A stretch of 64,000 nt of DNA from the NCBI RefSeq assembly GCF_004341235.1, contig NZ_SLUP01000003.1, positions 310,001-374,000 on the forward strand, written 5' to 3'. This document shows positions 47,019 through 55,216 of this stretch, piece by piece. The stretch comes from Mariniflexile fucanivorans (GTDB taxonomy: Bacteria; Bacteroidota; Bacteroidia; Flavobacteriales; Flavobacteriaceae). The notes under the pieces are model-generated. The model searched no databases. It was not told where the DNA came from and worked only from the letters and a program-made list of their open reading frames with translations. Both the position numbers and the translations under genes were made by a program. Position 1 is the stretch's first letter, and every line of letters begins with the position of its first letter.

Positions 47019-48107
47019 TTATCTCACAACTCTACCAGAACCAGAACCACCCATAAGGGCTTCAACTTCTGAACGTGTAGAAAAGTTAAAATCTCCTTTT
47101 ATGGAATGTTTTAAACACGATGCTGCCACCGCATATTTAACTGCTGTTTGAGGTTCTTTTAAATCTGCAGTTGTCAACGCAAATATTAAACCCCCTGCAA
47201 AGGAATCTCCGCCACCTACTCTATCCACTATATTTTTAATTTCATATGACTGGTAATTTCCTTCTGCATCTAGCGGTGCAAAAAAGGCCTTATCTGAAGC
47301 GACATCATATAACATGGCACCCCAATTATTATGTGAAGCCGAATAGCTTTCACGCAATGTGATAGCCACTTTACTAACATTTGGAAATTGTTTTGAAACC
47401 TGACGCGCTACATCCGGATAACGAGACGTATCTAGTTTTCCTGCATGTACATCGGTATCACCCGCTTTAATACCTAAAACATCATGACAGTCCTCCTCAT
47501 TTCCAATCACAACGTCTACGAAAGGTAAAATTTTACGCATGGTTTCTTGCGCTAATTCACGAGCAGATTTTGAAGCATCCCAATCCCAAAGTTTACCTCT
47601 AAAATTTAAATCTATTGACACCGAAGCGCCCGCAGCTTTTGCGTTTTTTGCAGCTACTAAAGTTGCTTCTGCCGCATTTTTTGAAAGTGCAGGTGTAATG
47701 CCACTTAAATGCAACCAACTGGCGCCTTTAAAAATAGCCTTCCAATCATAAGCATCCGGAGGTGTAATAGCGATTGCAGAATCTGCTCTATCATAAATTA
47801 CATTACTAGGGCGTTGATTAGCCCCTGTTTCTAAAAAGTATAATCCTAAACGTCCTTTGTTTGTGCGTAAAACATACTGAGTATCTACACCCACTGCACG
47901 TACAGAATCAACGGTAGCATCAGCCAAAGCGTGTTTTGGAAGCGCTGTAACATAACGTGCTACACCACCAAAATTACAAATTGATGCGGCAACACTAGCT
48001 TCTGCACCAGCATACGTCATATCAAATTGACGAGTTTGTCTTAATCTTAAATTTTCAGGAGCAGCTATTCTGCCCATTATTTCTCCAAATGTTACAACTA
48101 TATTCAT
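47019..48107 (-). CDS. dauC: PfkB-family kinase, likely 2-keto-3-deoxy-galactonate kinase
   Basis: A 362-residue ribokinase/PfkB sugar kinase. The N-terminal YAGAEASVAASICNFGG matches the sugar-binding glycine-rich block of KDG kinases, and VGGGDSFAGGLIFAL holds the catalytic Asp301 and anion hole. It begins 11 bp after the KDPG-type aldolase gene; phosphorylation and cleavage steps are thus coupled in one unit. In the anhydrogalactose path (DauC) it would make 2-keto-3-deoxy-6-phosphogalactonate. KDG kinase activity on the gluco epimer cannot be separated by sequence. Its C-terminus ends in a short Gly/Ser-rich tail (GGSGSGRVVR), which is slightly unusual. Confidence 0.86.
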   Translation of the reverse strand: MNIVVTFGEIMGRIAAPENLRLRQTRQFDMTYAGAEASVAASICNFGGVARYVTALPKHALADATVDSVRAVGVDTQYVLRTNKGRLGLYFLETGANQRPSNVIYDRADSAIAITPPDAYDWKAIFKGASWLHLSGITPALSKNAAEATLVAAKNAKAAGASVSIDLNFRGKLWDWDASKSARELAQETMRKILPFVDVVIGNEEDCHDVLGIKAGDTDVHAGKLDTSRYPDVARQVSKQFPNVSKVAITLRESYSASHNNWGAMLYDVASDKAFFAPLDAEGNYQSYEIKNIVDRVGGGDSFAGGLIFALTTADLKEPQTAVKYAVAASCLKHSIKGDFNFSTRSEVEALMGGSGSGRVVR

Positions 48108-48118
48108 AATATTCTAAA

Positions 48119-48796
48119 CTATTTGTTAGCTTTAATTTTTTTAATTAATGTTCTGATTTCGGTGGCATTTTTAGTGATTTCAGCCCAATTTTCTGATTGT
48201 ATTAACGGACGCTTTGCAACCCAAGATCCACCGATTGCTGTGATTAATGACGATTCTAAATACGAACCTGCATTTTCTAAATTACACCCACCAAGAGGAA
48301 TAAACTTCGGATTTAAATATTGATAAGGTGCCACCATATTTGTTAAGTGATCCATTCCTCCTGAAGACTCAGCAGGAAAATATTTAAGAACTCTACAACC
48401 CTCTTCAAGTGCCATTTCAATATCTGTTGGCGTCATTATTCCGGGGGCAAAAGACAAACCTTGTTTTCTTGCCTCTGCTATAATTTTAGGATTGCATCCT
48501 GGTGCTACGGCAAAATCTGCCCCGGCATCTACAACCGCTTTTACTTGTTCTATAGTTAATACGGTTCCAAAACCTAGACAAATTTCGGGCACTTCCTTCT
48601 TAATTAAACGCGCAGCATCTAGTGCTACCGGTGTACGCAGGGTTAATTCAATAGCATCAATACCTCCTTCTAAAAGAGCTTTTGCTAAAGGAACTGCATG
48701 TTTTAATTCATCAATAACAAGTACAGCAATTATGCCTACTTCGTCTATTTTTTTGATAATTTCTGGCGACATCGCCTGTTGTGCTATTGGATACAT
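48119..48796 (-). CDS. dauD: KDPG/KDPGal aldolase
   Basis: A 225-residue class I aldolase. Catalytic Lys138 is in RVLKYFPAES and forms the Schiff base; Glu50 in AIELTLRT is the proton-transfer residue. GFGTVLT and ADFAVAPGCNP are further family blocks. It splits 2-keto-3-deoxy-6-phospho-sugar acids to pyruvate and glyceraldehyde-3-phosphate. It is the first gene of the unit that continues with the kinase, a GH16 and a small secreted protein, and has a full operator upstream at 48895-48921. Context favours the galacto form (DauD). The Eda-type gluco enzyme is the alternative. Confidence 0.88.
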   Translation of the reverse strand: MYPIAQQAMSPEIIKKIDEVGIIAVLVIDELKHAVPLAKALLEGGIDAIELTLRTPVALDAARLIKKEVPEICLGFGTVLTIEQVKAVVDAGADFAVAPGCNPKIIAEARKQGLSFAPGIMTPTDIEMALEEGCRVLKYFPAESSGGMDHLTNMVAPYQYLNPKFIPLGGCNLENAGSYLESSLITAIGGSWVAKRPLIQSENWAEITKNATEIRTLIKKIKANK

Positions 48797-48894
48797 TTTG
48801 AATATTTAAAATTTTATAAATACTATTCTCAAGATTTTTGAGATATTTCTCTTTACAAAATAACAGCACATTCACTGTTGTAATTAAGCAAAAC

Positions 48895-48921
48895 TTACCC
48901 ACTTCATACATTATTTTACCT
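48895..48921 (-). promoter_or_regulatory. Direct-repeat operator for the aldolase-kinase unit
   Basis: Plus-strand TTACCC at 48895-48900 and TTACCT at 48916-48921 start 21 bp apart. A -7-like TTATTTTG is at 48856-48863, again 31 bp from the proximal hexamer. The distal hexamer is also the left arm of a perfect hairpin, TTACCTT-TTT-AAGGTAA (48916-48932). Confidence 0.75.
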
Positions 48922-48969
48922 TTTTAAGGTAATGTATGACCATACTTAGTTTTTTAAAAACTGGAATAA

Positions 48970-50364
48970 TTACTCAGATTTCAATTTCCAATAATGATCC
49001 ATACGGTCTATATCGTATTTTTCATACTCTCGCTTTAGCAACCAAAGCGGTCTTTCTAAAGTAAGTTCCCAAGCAAAAATTTCTTTGTACATTTTTTTTA
49101 CGATGTCTGGGTATTTATTGGCAAGATTATGTTCTTCAGCAATATCTTTAGAAATATCAAAAAGCATGGCGGGTCTGTCTGGAAAACGAATTAACTTTAA
49201 ATCGCCATCTCTATAAGCTACTCTGGTTTCCTTTTTCCAAAATAAGGTTTGATGTGGTCTTTCTGTATTTTTACCTTGAATAAAAGGTATTAAATTCACA
49301 CCATCAATATCCTTTAATTCTTTGGTATTACCACCTGCAGCAGCATAAAAAGTAGGTAATAAATCGAAGGTGCTAATTGGGTAATTATAGGTTGAATTTT
49401 TCTTGATATGTTTCGGCCAACTCATTACAAAAGGCACCCGAATTCCACCTTCTAAATAGTTTGATTTTGTTCCACTAAGCGGTGTATTGATTGACCCATT
49501 TTTATCGGAAGGTCCTCCATTATCATTGGTAAAAACAATGATGGTGTTTTCATCTAAACCTAAATCTTTTAGTTTTTTAATAACATTCCCACAAGCTCTG
49601 TCTAATGCCAAAGTCATAGCTGCTAATTCTTTTCTGTTTCCTATAAGATTAGGAAATTTATCTAAATCGTCTTGTTTTGATTCTAATGGCGTGTGCACCG
49701 CATTAAAGGATAGCATGATAAAAAAAGGATTATCTTTATTTCTTTCGATAAAATCGATTGCTTTGTCTGCAAAAATATCCGTTGCATATCCGTCTGGTTC
49801 TTCGAAATTTCCGAACCCATTTTCCATTCGCTTATCTTTATGGTCTTCAGCTAATTGATCTTTATAGGCATAATAACTGCGGTCTCCTCCTCTAAATCCA
49901 TAAAACTCATCAAATCCACGTTTCATTGGGTGATAACGATCGGCATCACCTTGATGCCATTTCCCATATAAAGCTGTTTTATAGCCCTGTTTTTTTAAAT
50001 AATCTGCCATGGTAACTTGGTCTAATGGCAACCCCATGTCTTCACCTTTTAAGCCAGAATTTTTGCTCATAAAACCAACCACATTTATTTCTTCATAACC
50101 AAACCTTTGTTGGTACTTACCGGTTAAAAGACCTGCTCGTGAAGGACCGCAAACGGCATCTGTAACATAACCTTGCCTAAATATCATACCGCTTTTTGCA
50201 AGCTTATCAAGATTAGGCGTTTTTAAATCTTTGCTCCCTTGAAAACCAAAATCGGCGTAACCAGCATCATCCGAAAATAATAAAATGATATTTGGTTTTT
50301 TTTGTGCGTTGACATTGAATTGAACTATTAAAACAAGCAGAATTATAAATTTTATTGTTTTCAT
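48970..50364 (-). CDS. Sulfatase, secreted, possibly S1_19-like
   Basis: A 464-residue sulfatase with a signal peptide (to about NVNAQ, residue 21). The metal pair is in [16 protein letters not shown] and the formylglycine Cys72 is in [21 protein letters not shown]. Downstream blocks include [19 protein letters not shown] and [15 protein letters not shown]. This layout differs from the two S1_7-like enzymes and resembles the S1_19/S1_20-type enzymes that remove 4- or 2-sulfate in carrageenan loci; the exact subfamily is uncertain. It has its own operator at 50471-50497 and so forms a separate transcript downstream of the AraC gene. Confidence 0.88.
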   Translation of the reverse strand: MKTIKFIILLVLIVQFNVNAQKKPNIILLFSDDAGYADFGFQGSKDLKTPNLDKLAKSGMIFRQGYVTDAVCGPSRAGLLTGKYQQRFGYEEINVVGFMSKNSGLKGEDMGLPLDQVTMADYLKKQGYKTALYGKWHQGDADRYHPMKRGFDEFYGFRGGDRSYYAYKDQLAEDHKDKRMENGFGNFEEPDGYATDIFADKAIDFIERNKDNPFFIMLSFNAVHTPLESKQDDLDKFPNLIGNRKELAAMTLALDRACGNVIKKLKDLGLDENTIIVFTNDNGGPSDKNGSINTPLSGTKSNYLEGGIRVPFVMSWPKHIKKNSTYNYPISTFDLLPTFYAAAGGNTKELKDIDGVNLIPFIQGKNTERPHQTLFWKKETRVAYRDGDLKLIRFPDRPAMLFDISKDIAEEHNLANKYPDIVKKMYKEIFAWELTLERPLWLLKREYEKYDIDRMDHYWKLKSE

Positions 50365-50470
50365 GATAAATAAGAAATTATATGATATATGATTTACTTA
50401 CTTAAAATAAAGTAAATCGTTTTTATTCATACAAAGGAATGAGAAAACAATATAATAGGTGTATTAAAAG

Positions 50471-50497
50471 TTACCCATTAAGTACACATTTTTACCC
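50471..50497 (-). promoter_or_regulatory. Direct-repeat operator for the sulfatase gene
   Basis: Plus-strand TTACCC at 50471-50476 and TTACCC at 50492-50497 start 21 bp apart. TTCCTTTG on the minus strand at 50432-50439 sits at the usual -7 distance. It lies between the araC gene and the sulfatase, 106 bp from the sulfatase start codon. Confidence 0.75.
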
Positions 50498-50520
50498 CAA
50501 AAAAGTGGTTTACAAAAAAA

Positions 50521-51378
50521 TTACAGGGAATATCTATATTCCTTAGGCGTACTAGACATAATTTCTTTAAACTGCTTATTGAAATTAGGTATCGACTTAT
50601 AGCCTACTGAATAACAGATTTCTGAAATTGGTAAATCTTCTTGAACAAGTAAACGAGAGGCATTTCTAATACGTACTTCATTTAAGAATTCAGTAAAGGA
50701 TTTATTTGTCATTTTCTTAAAAAATCGACAAAAGGAATTAGTGGTCATGCAAGCAATATCTGCAATTTCAGTTAAAGAAATATCTTGTGAATAATTATCA
50801 GAAATATATCGAATTACACTGTCCAAGCGATCTGGATTTTCTAAAGAATATTGACGCATATCAGAAGATGACAATAGGGTTTTATCTTCGACTTTTGACA
50901 ATCTATATAATATATCCAAAACTTTTATTGACTGCTGAGTAGATGATAAATATGGAATTTCCATTAATTCATTATGAAGTTTTTTGCTAACACTTCTTCC
51001 AAACGATACACCAAATTTTGATATATCCAGAAGCTCATTAATTTCTGAAAATTCAGGATTTTTAAAAGTATCTTCACCTATAAAGTTTTTTAAAAACTTT
51101 ATAACAATCGTTTTAACCCTTAAGCCTTTGTTGTCTTCATAATATTCTGGGTCGTTTCTCCAAAGATGTGGTAAATAACCACCAACCAAGACTAACTCAC
51201 CTGGGTAAAAAGGCGCTACACTATCACCTACAAAACGTATACCTGTACTTTTAGATATATATAATAACTCAAATTGTGGGTGATAATGCCATGCTACATC
51301 CAAACAAGGTTCGTCACGTTCATCTGCAGTTAAACGTTTATTAATATATGTATTTGAATCTTTTAAAACTAGTTTCAT
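50521..51378 (-). CDS. AraC-family transcriptional regulator of the locus
   Basis: A 285-residue cytoplasmic regulator. Residues ~15-110 form a cupin-type effector domain (DVAWHYHPQFELLYISKSTG, then FYPGELVLVGGYLPH). Residues ~185-285 are a double helix-turn-helix AraC domain: LTEIADIACMTTNSFCRFFKK and ISEICYSVGYKSIPNFNKQFKE, closing with TPKEYRYS. AraC proteins often bind two direct half-sites about 21 bp apart, exactly the spacing of the repeated GGTAA/GGGTAA element in this window, so this is the best candidate to bind it. A single half-site (TTACCC at 51543-51548) lies upstream of its own gene. The effector is probably a carrageenan-derived sugar such as anhydrogalactose. Confidence 0.92.
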   Translation of the reverse strand: MKLVLKDSNTYINKRLTADERDEPCLDVAWHYHPQFELLYISKSTGIRFVGDSVAPFYPGELVLVGGYLPHLWRNDPEYYEDNKGLRVKTIVIKFLKNFIGEDTFKNPEFSEINELLDISKFGVSFGRSVSKKLHNELMEIPYLSSTQQSIKVLDILYRLSKVEDKTLLSSSDMRQYSLENPDRLDSVIRYISDNYSQDISLTEIADIACMTTNSFCRFFKKMTNKSFTEFLNEVRIRNASRLLVQEDLPISEICYSVGYKSIPNFNKQFKEIMSSTPKEYRYSL

Positions 51379-51717
51379 CGTCTGGTATGTTGGAATTTAA
51401 AAATATAGCTGTTCGCCCATATATTCTTAGGAAAGACTAAGATAAAAAAAAACAGAGACACAACAATTTAATAACTGTATTTTAACTAATTATCCTGTTT
51501 TATTACTATTATTAGCAAACAACTGCAACTATCTAATCAAAATTACCCCCTTGTATTACACATAAGTAAACCGTAAAATTAGAACTCATGAAGCGTAAAT
51601 AAGTAAATAATTTGAAAACGAGGTAATTTTTATTAAGAGCGGGGTAATATCTACTAATTCTAAACGCCTAATAACCCGTAAATTGCAACAAACAATTAAT
51701 CTAAACTTTTAAAAATT
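51379..51717. other. Divergent regulatory region between araC and a T9SS-secreted protein gene
   Basis: The 339 bp hold no gene. A full operator for the rightward gene is at 51621-51647 and a lone TTACCC half-site in araC orientation is at 51543-51548. No other folded or repeated element was found by eye. Confidence 0.6.
51621..51647 (+). promoter_or_regulatory. Direct-repeat operator for the small T9SS-secreted protein
   Basis: AGGTAA at 51621-51626 and GGGTAA at 51642-51647 start 21 bp apart on the plus strand, with TAAATTG about 31 bp beyond (51679-51685). The start codon is 70 bp downstream. Confidence 0.72.
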
Positions 51718-52503
51718 ATGAAAAAAAAATTACTTAACAATTTATTTCTAATCACTTTTATAAGTGCCTTAGGAATTTATCAAATGAATGCTCAAGCTGA
51801 TATCGTTTATGCCTTTGATGGTACAACTTGGGAAGGCTGGACTTCACAAGGAGGTACTGGAGCATTTGCTTCTGTATTTGGCAATTCACCTAATGGAGAA
51901 TTAACAGTAACTTGGTCTAATAACACTGGTTCAACAGCAAACGTGGTAATGTATGCTCCACCGGGAGGTATTAGTTCAGCGTACAAGTTTATTCAATTAA
52001 GAATAAGTAATAATTCAAGTCAAATTGGTTTGTTTAGAATTAGAGGTAACGACGGCGCTTGGTTTAATGCGATAGATGAAGCTATATCAACTGATGCAGA
52101 TGGCGTATATAGTGTATATAATTTTGAGATAACTAATGCTTCTTGGACAGGTAATTTAACTAATTGGCAAATTGTATTCAGAAAAGCGGATGGTACTGCT
52201 TTAACTGATCAGGGAACTATTAAAGTGGACAATATACTTCTTTCAACTTCAACAACATTATCTTCCAATAGCAAAACAGCTTTTGAGTTTTCAACATATC
52301 CAAATCCAGTACAAGATGTACTACACATTAATACCAAAGAACCTTTACAAAAAGTGGAAGTGTACGATTTATTAGGTAAAAATGTGCTTTCTTTTAAAAT
52401 TGTTAGTGAGCAAATTAATGTATCGTCATTAAGCAAATCACTTTATATTTTAAAATTAACTTCTGCTAGTGGAGTTTCAACCAAAAAATTCATAAAAGAG
52501 TAA
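51718..52503 (+). CDS. Small secreted beta-sandwich (CBM-like) protein with T9SS sorting domain
   Basis: A 261-residue protein with a signal peptide (to about NAQA, residue 27), an aromatic-rich beta-sandwich of about 155 residues (AFDGTTWEGWTSQGG, VFRKADGTALTDQG, KVDNILLSTS) and a T9SS type A tail from about residue 187 (STYPNPVQDVLHINT to STKKFIKE). The middle domain ends like many carbohydrate-binding modules (xxDNIxLS) and has no catalytic motif. It is a single-gene unit with a full operator, next to the regulator, so it is likely a carrageenan-binding surface or soluble protein. I do not recognise a named CBM family. Function is inferred. Confidence 0.75.
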   Translation: MKKKLLNNLFLITFISALGIYQMNAQADIVYAFDGTTWEGWTSQGGTGAFASVFGNSPNGELTVTWSNNTGSTANVVMYAPPGGISSAYKFIQLRISNNSSQIGLFRIRGNDGAWFNAIDEAISTDADGVYSVYNFEITNASWTGNLTNWQIVFRKADGTALTDQGTIKVDNILLSTSTTLSSNSKTAFEFSTYPNPVQDVLHINTKEPLQKVEVYDLLGKNVLSFKIVSEQINVSSLSKSLYILKLTSASGVSTKKFIKE

Positions 52504-52527
52504 TTAAAATCTTAAAATTGTTTATTT

Positions 52528-52560
52528 AAAAGCTTCCTTAGTTTACACTTTGGAAGTTTT
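52528..52560 (+). terminator. Probable terminator of the T9SS-secreted protein gene
   Basis: AAAGCTTCC and GGAAGTTT can pair with one bulged C around a ~13 nt loop, followed by a T run of eight. It lies 25 bp past the stop codon at 52503. The stem is imperfect. Confidence 0.5.
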
Positions 52561-52668
52561 TTTTGCCATTAATCTTTTGAAAAGCATTTAAATATATGGC
52601 AACACTTTGTTTTATTTTTTTAATTTTGAAGTTACTCAACATTGGTACAAACACCGACCGAATATAAA

Positions 52669-53155
52669 ATGATTGAAAAAACGGAACACTATTACAGAGA
52701 AACTCATACTGATATAGTAATCGTTCTAAAAATAATAGATACCCTTTTTTGATAAAAAAATCATCTTTTAAAAGGGAAATTTGTAGGCTCCATAATTAAT
52801 GACAATTTTCAAGGATCTACAAATTACAATGTAAAAAAATATAACCGTCAAAGGAAACATTATAACAGACTCTAATACTACTATTGTAAAGTTAACTATA
52901 TCTGATAGTCATACGTATTATCCTACTATTTTTAATGAATTATTACTTATTTTTTTGTGTGTTATACTCATAATTATCGCAGTCAATAAATCAACTGATA
53001 TCATTACTTATTTCATCCCAATAGTAATTTTCGGGTTTACCTGGATATCACTTAAAATTATGAGATTGATTTCAAATTGTTTTAAACCTAAATTAAATGA
53101 CTCTGCGTATTTTATTGCCAAAGAAATTAAAGGATACATTATAAATAATTCTTAA
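52669..53155 (+). pseudogene. Decayed small membrane protein gene
   Basis: Three successive pieces lie in different frames: a start MIEKTEHYYRETHT (stop at 52750), then KGKFVGSIINDNF with NYNVKKY, then from 52835 ITVKGNIITDSNTTIVKL followed by two hydrophobic helices (LLIFLCVILIIIAVN and TYFIPIVIFGFTWISL) and a stop at 53155. Joined, they read like one ~160-residue protein with a beta-rich half and a paired transmembrane hairpin, a type I have seen in flavobacteria near PH-like proteins. At least two frameshifts break it. The 66-residue frame from TTG at 52955 is only its tail. Confidence 0.6.
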
Positions 53156-53482
53156 ATGAAAGTTATAAATTCTGATTTCTAACTTTGATTTGTACTTTAC
53201 ACTTTTGATTATTAACTACTTGATTCCAATCGAGTGCATCGTATTTACATTAAATATTTCCCTCAATAGTATCAATATAATTTAAACACTTCTATAACTT
53301 AAACAGAGTAAAAAACAAAAACTCTCGGTTAATACAAAAAAAAGATAATCACATTATTATGTAAATTACCTTTTTCTTAACTCTTTAATTTAATAATTAT
53401 CTGACTCATTAGATTTTAACCTAAAGTATCAAATAAGTTCCTTAAATCAATACTAAATTATAAATTCCTGTAATGAAATTTT
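53156..53482. other. Intergenic region without recognised features
   Basis: 327 bp of AT-rich sequence downstream of the SusE-like gene. A lone TTACCT occurs near 53367 without a partner hexamer. I see no gene, no terminator stem and no repeat. Confidence 0.5.
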
Positions 53483-55210
53483 TTATCTAGTTTCTACTTT
53501 TAATACTTTTAAATTATCAATATAAAACACTTGTGTTCCTGTAACACCACTATTGTCGGCATTTCTCACATTAAAAACGACATTCCCCCCTAGCGTTCCA
53601 TTTACAGAAAAAGTACGCTCTAGAGTAAACCATTCGCCCGTAGCTGGTGTATTAAATGGAATACCCACCCCAGATGGTGATGACGACGCACCTTGAATTG
53701 CATTAAATATGCCCATAAAATTTCCACTTTCTATAAACACATCAAATGTAAGTTTATAATCTCCTGTAGGTATGTTAGAATTTGATACTGTATTATTTAT
53801 TAATCCGAAATATCCTTGCGTAGTTATTAAAGGTAAAACAAGATTGTATTTCATTGAAGCACTACCGTCGCTAGCCTTTTCAGTACTTCTTGCTGCATAT
53901 AAAGATCCATCGGCATTGGTGATTTGACTTAAATTATTACCTACCACAAAATGTGTATAACTTTGAGCTCCTGTTGTACTTGATTGAGAAGCCTCTTCAA
54001 AACTAGGGTTAAAAGCATTTGCTAAATAATTAATAAGCAAAGGAGAAACTGTTGCGTTGGTGAATGGCAATAACTGCCTATCATCAATAGCTTTAATAGC
54101 TGTGCCATTGTAAGAAAGCTTAACGGTGTCTGAATTTAATATAGGTTGCGCTAGCTCTAATTCAATCATTGTTTCATCTGTACTGCTTACTTTAGCTGAA
54201 GTCACAGTAAAATTTTGATTGAAAGATCCATTTACAACATTAACTGAAAAATTATTTGTCAATCCTGTAAACGACTCTAATATTCCATTAACCCTAAACG
54301 CGATATTTTTAGTACCAGGGATATTGTCTGTGTCTGCAACTGCAAATGCATTACCGTTTATCGTAAACGGTTTTGTAGATGGAATAACTTTAACAATTAC
54401 TGGAATCGCTTTGGTTTGTTCAGAATATCTAAGCGTTTTGTTTCCTTTTTTAGCTCTGGAAACAGTTAAAATCGCCGTATATTCCCCAACTCTATTATAA
54501 GTTACTACTTGTTCAATTTCTGTACTGGTTGCTGGCTGACCTCCTTTAAAATCCCAAATTCTATCACTTGGTCTTCCTATTGTTGTTAAATCTTTAAAGG
54601 TTAATTTTGAACCAGCTTCGATAGTAATAGTAGTAAAACCACTAGTATTATCTATACTTGGGTTTTGATTAGCTGCAAGAATCACCTCTTTACCATCTTC
54701 CAAATTTTTAACAGAAGCTTCTGCATTTAATTTGGCATATACATCATATTTAAAAACCGTAGTTAATTCCCATAAGCCATCGGTAGTTTGTACAGCATCA
54801 TTCCCATATAAACTTACGGCTTTATTAAACTTGTTTTTTAAAGTTACCGTTGTTTCTCCTTCTTCTTGAAATAATACATGTACAACATCTTTCCAATGGA
54901 TATTACCTAATTCAGGATCAATAAATCGTGCTAAATCAAGACTATCTTTTCTTGTAAATTCTGAGTTTAAAAAACGAGTACCATTTTCAATGACCCAATA
55001 TCTTGAAACAACACCTTGTGAAACATCCGTTAGTGAACTAAAATCATCAATAGAAATAGGAATGCTATTCGCTATAGTACTTGCACTAATGTTATAAATA
55101 CCTGTTGTAAAAACTTGCGGCTTACTAAAATCTGAAGGCTGGTTATAGTCGTCAATAGTACAACCTACTAGCGCTACAAATAATAATAAAATTAGATTAT
55201 ATTTTTTCAT
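53483..55210 (-). CDS. Surface glycan-binding lipoprotein (SusE/F-position) with PKD-like domain
   Basis: A 575-residue lipoprotein (lipobox LVGC, Cys17). It has no SusD features. Residues ~175-265 read as a PKD/Ig-like domain (RIWDFKGGQPATS, YNRVGEYTAILTVSRAKKG). Residues ~410-575 are a jelly-roll carbohydrate-binding-like module (NPSFEEASQSST, FIESGNFMGIFNAI, FYIDNLKVLKVE). It is the third gene of the SusC-SusD-x set, 6 bp after SusD, the standard place of a surface glycan-binding protein. I infer binding of the polysaccharide at the cell surface before cleavage. The ligand is unproven. Confidence 0.8.
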   Translation of the reverse strand: MKKYNLILLLFVALVGCTIDDYNQPSDFSKPQVFTTGIYNISASTIANSIPISIDDFSSLTDVSQGVVSRYWVIENGTRFLNSEFTRKDSLDLARFIDPELGNIHWKDVVHVLFQEEGETTVTLKNKFNKAVSLYGNDAVQTTDGLWELTTVFKYDVYAKLNAEASVKNLEDGKEVILAANQNPSIDNTSGFTTITIEAGSKLTFKDLTTIGRPSDRIWDFKGGQPATSTEIEQVVTYNRVGEYTAILTVSRAKKGNKTLRYSEQTKAIPVIVKVIPSTKPFTINGNAFAVADTDNIPGTKNIAFRVNGILESFTGLTNNFSVNVVNGSFNQNFTVTSAKVSSTDETMIELELAQPILNSDTVKLSYNGTAIKAIDDRQLLPFTNATVSPLLINYLANAFNPSFEEASQSSTTGAQSYTHFVVGNNLSQITNADGSLYAARSTEKASDGSASMKYNLVLPLITTQGYFGLINNTVSNSNIPTGDYKLTFDVFIESGNFMGIFNAIQGASSSPSGVGIPFNTPATGEWFTLERTFSVNGTLGGNVVFNVRNADNSGVTGTQVFYIDNLKVLKVETR

Positions 55211-55216
55211 AATTTC

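Noticed and set aside
48492-48809. 105-residue plus-strand frame over the KDPGal aldolase gene
   Set aside because: It lies opposite a strongly conserved gene and shows no family motif.
53360-53400. TTACCT near 53367 as another operator
   Set aside because: There is no partner hexamer 21 bp away in either direction and no gene start in the right orientation.
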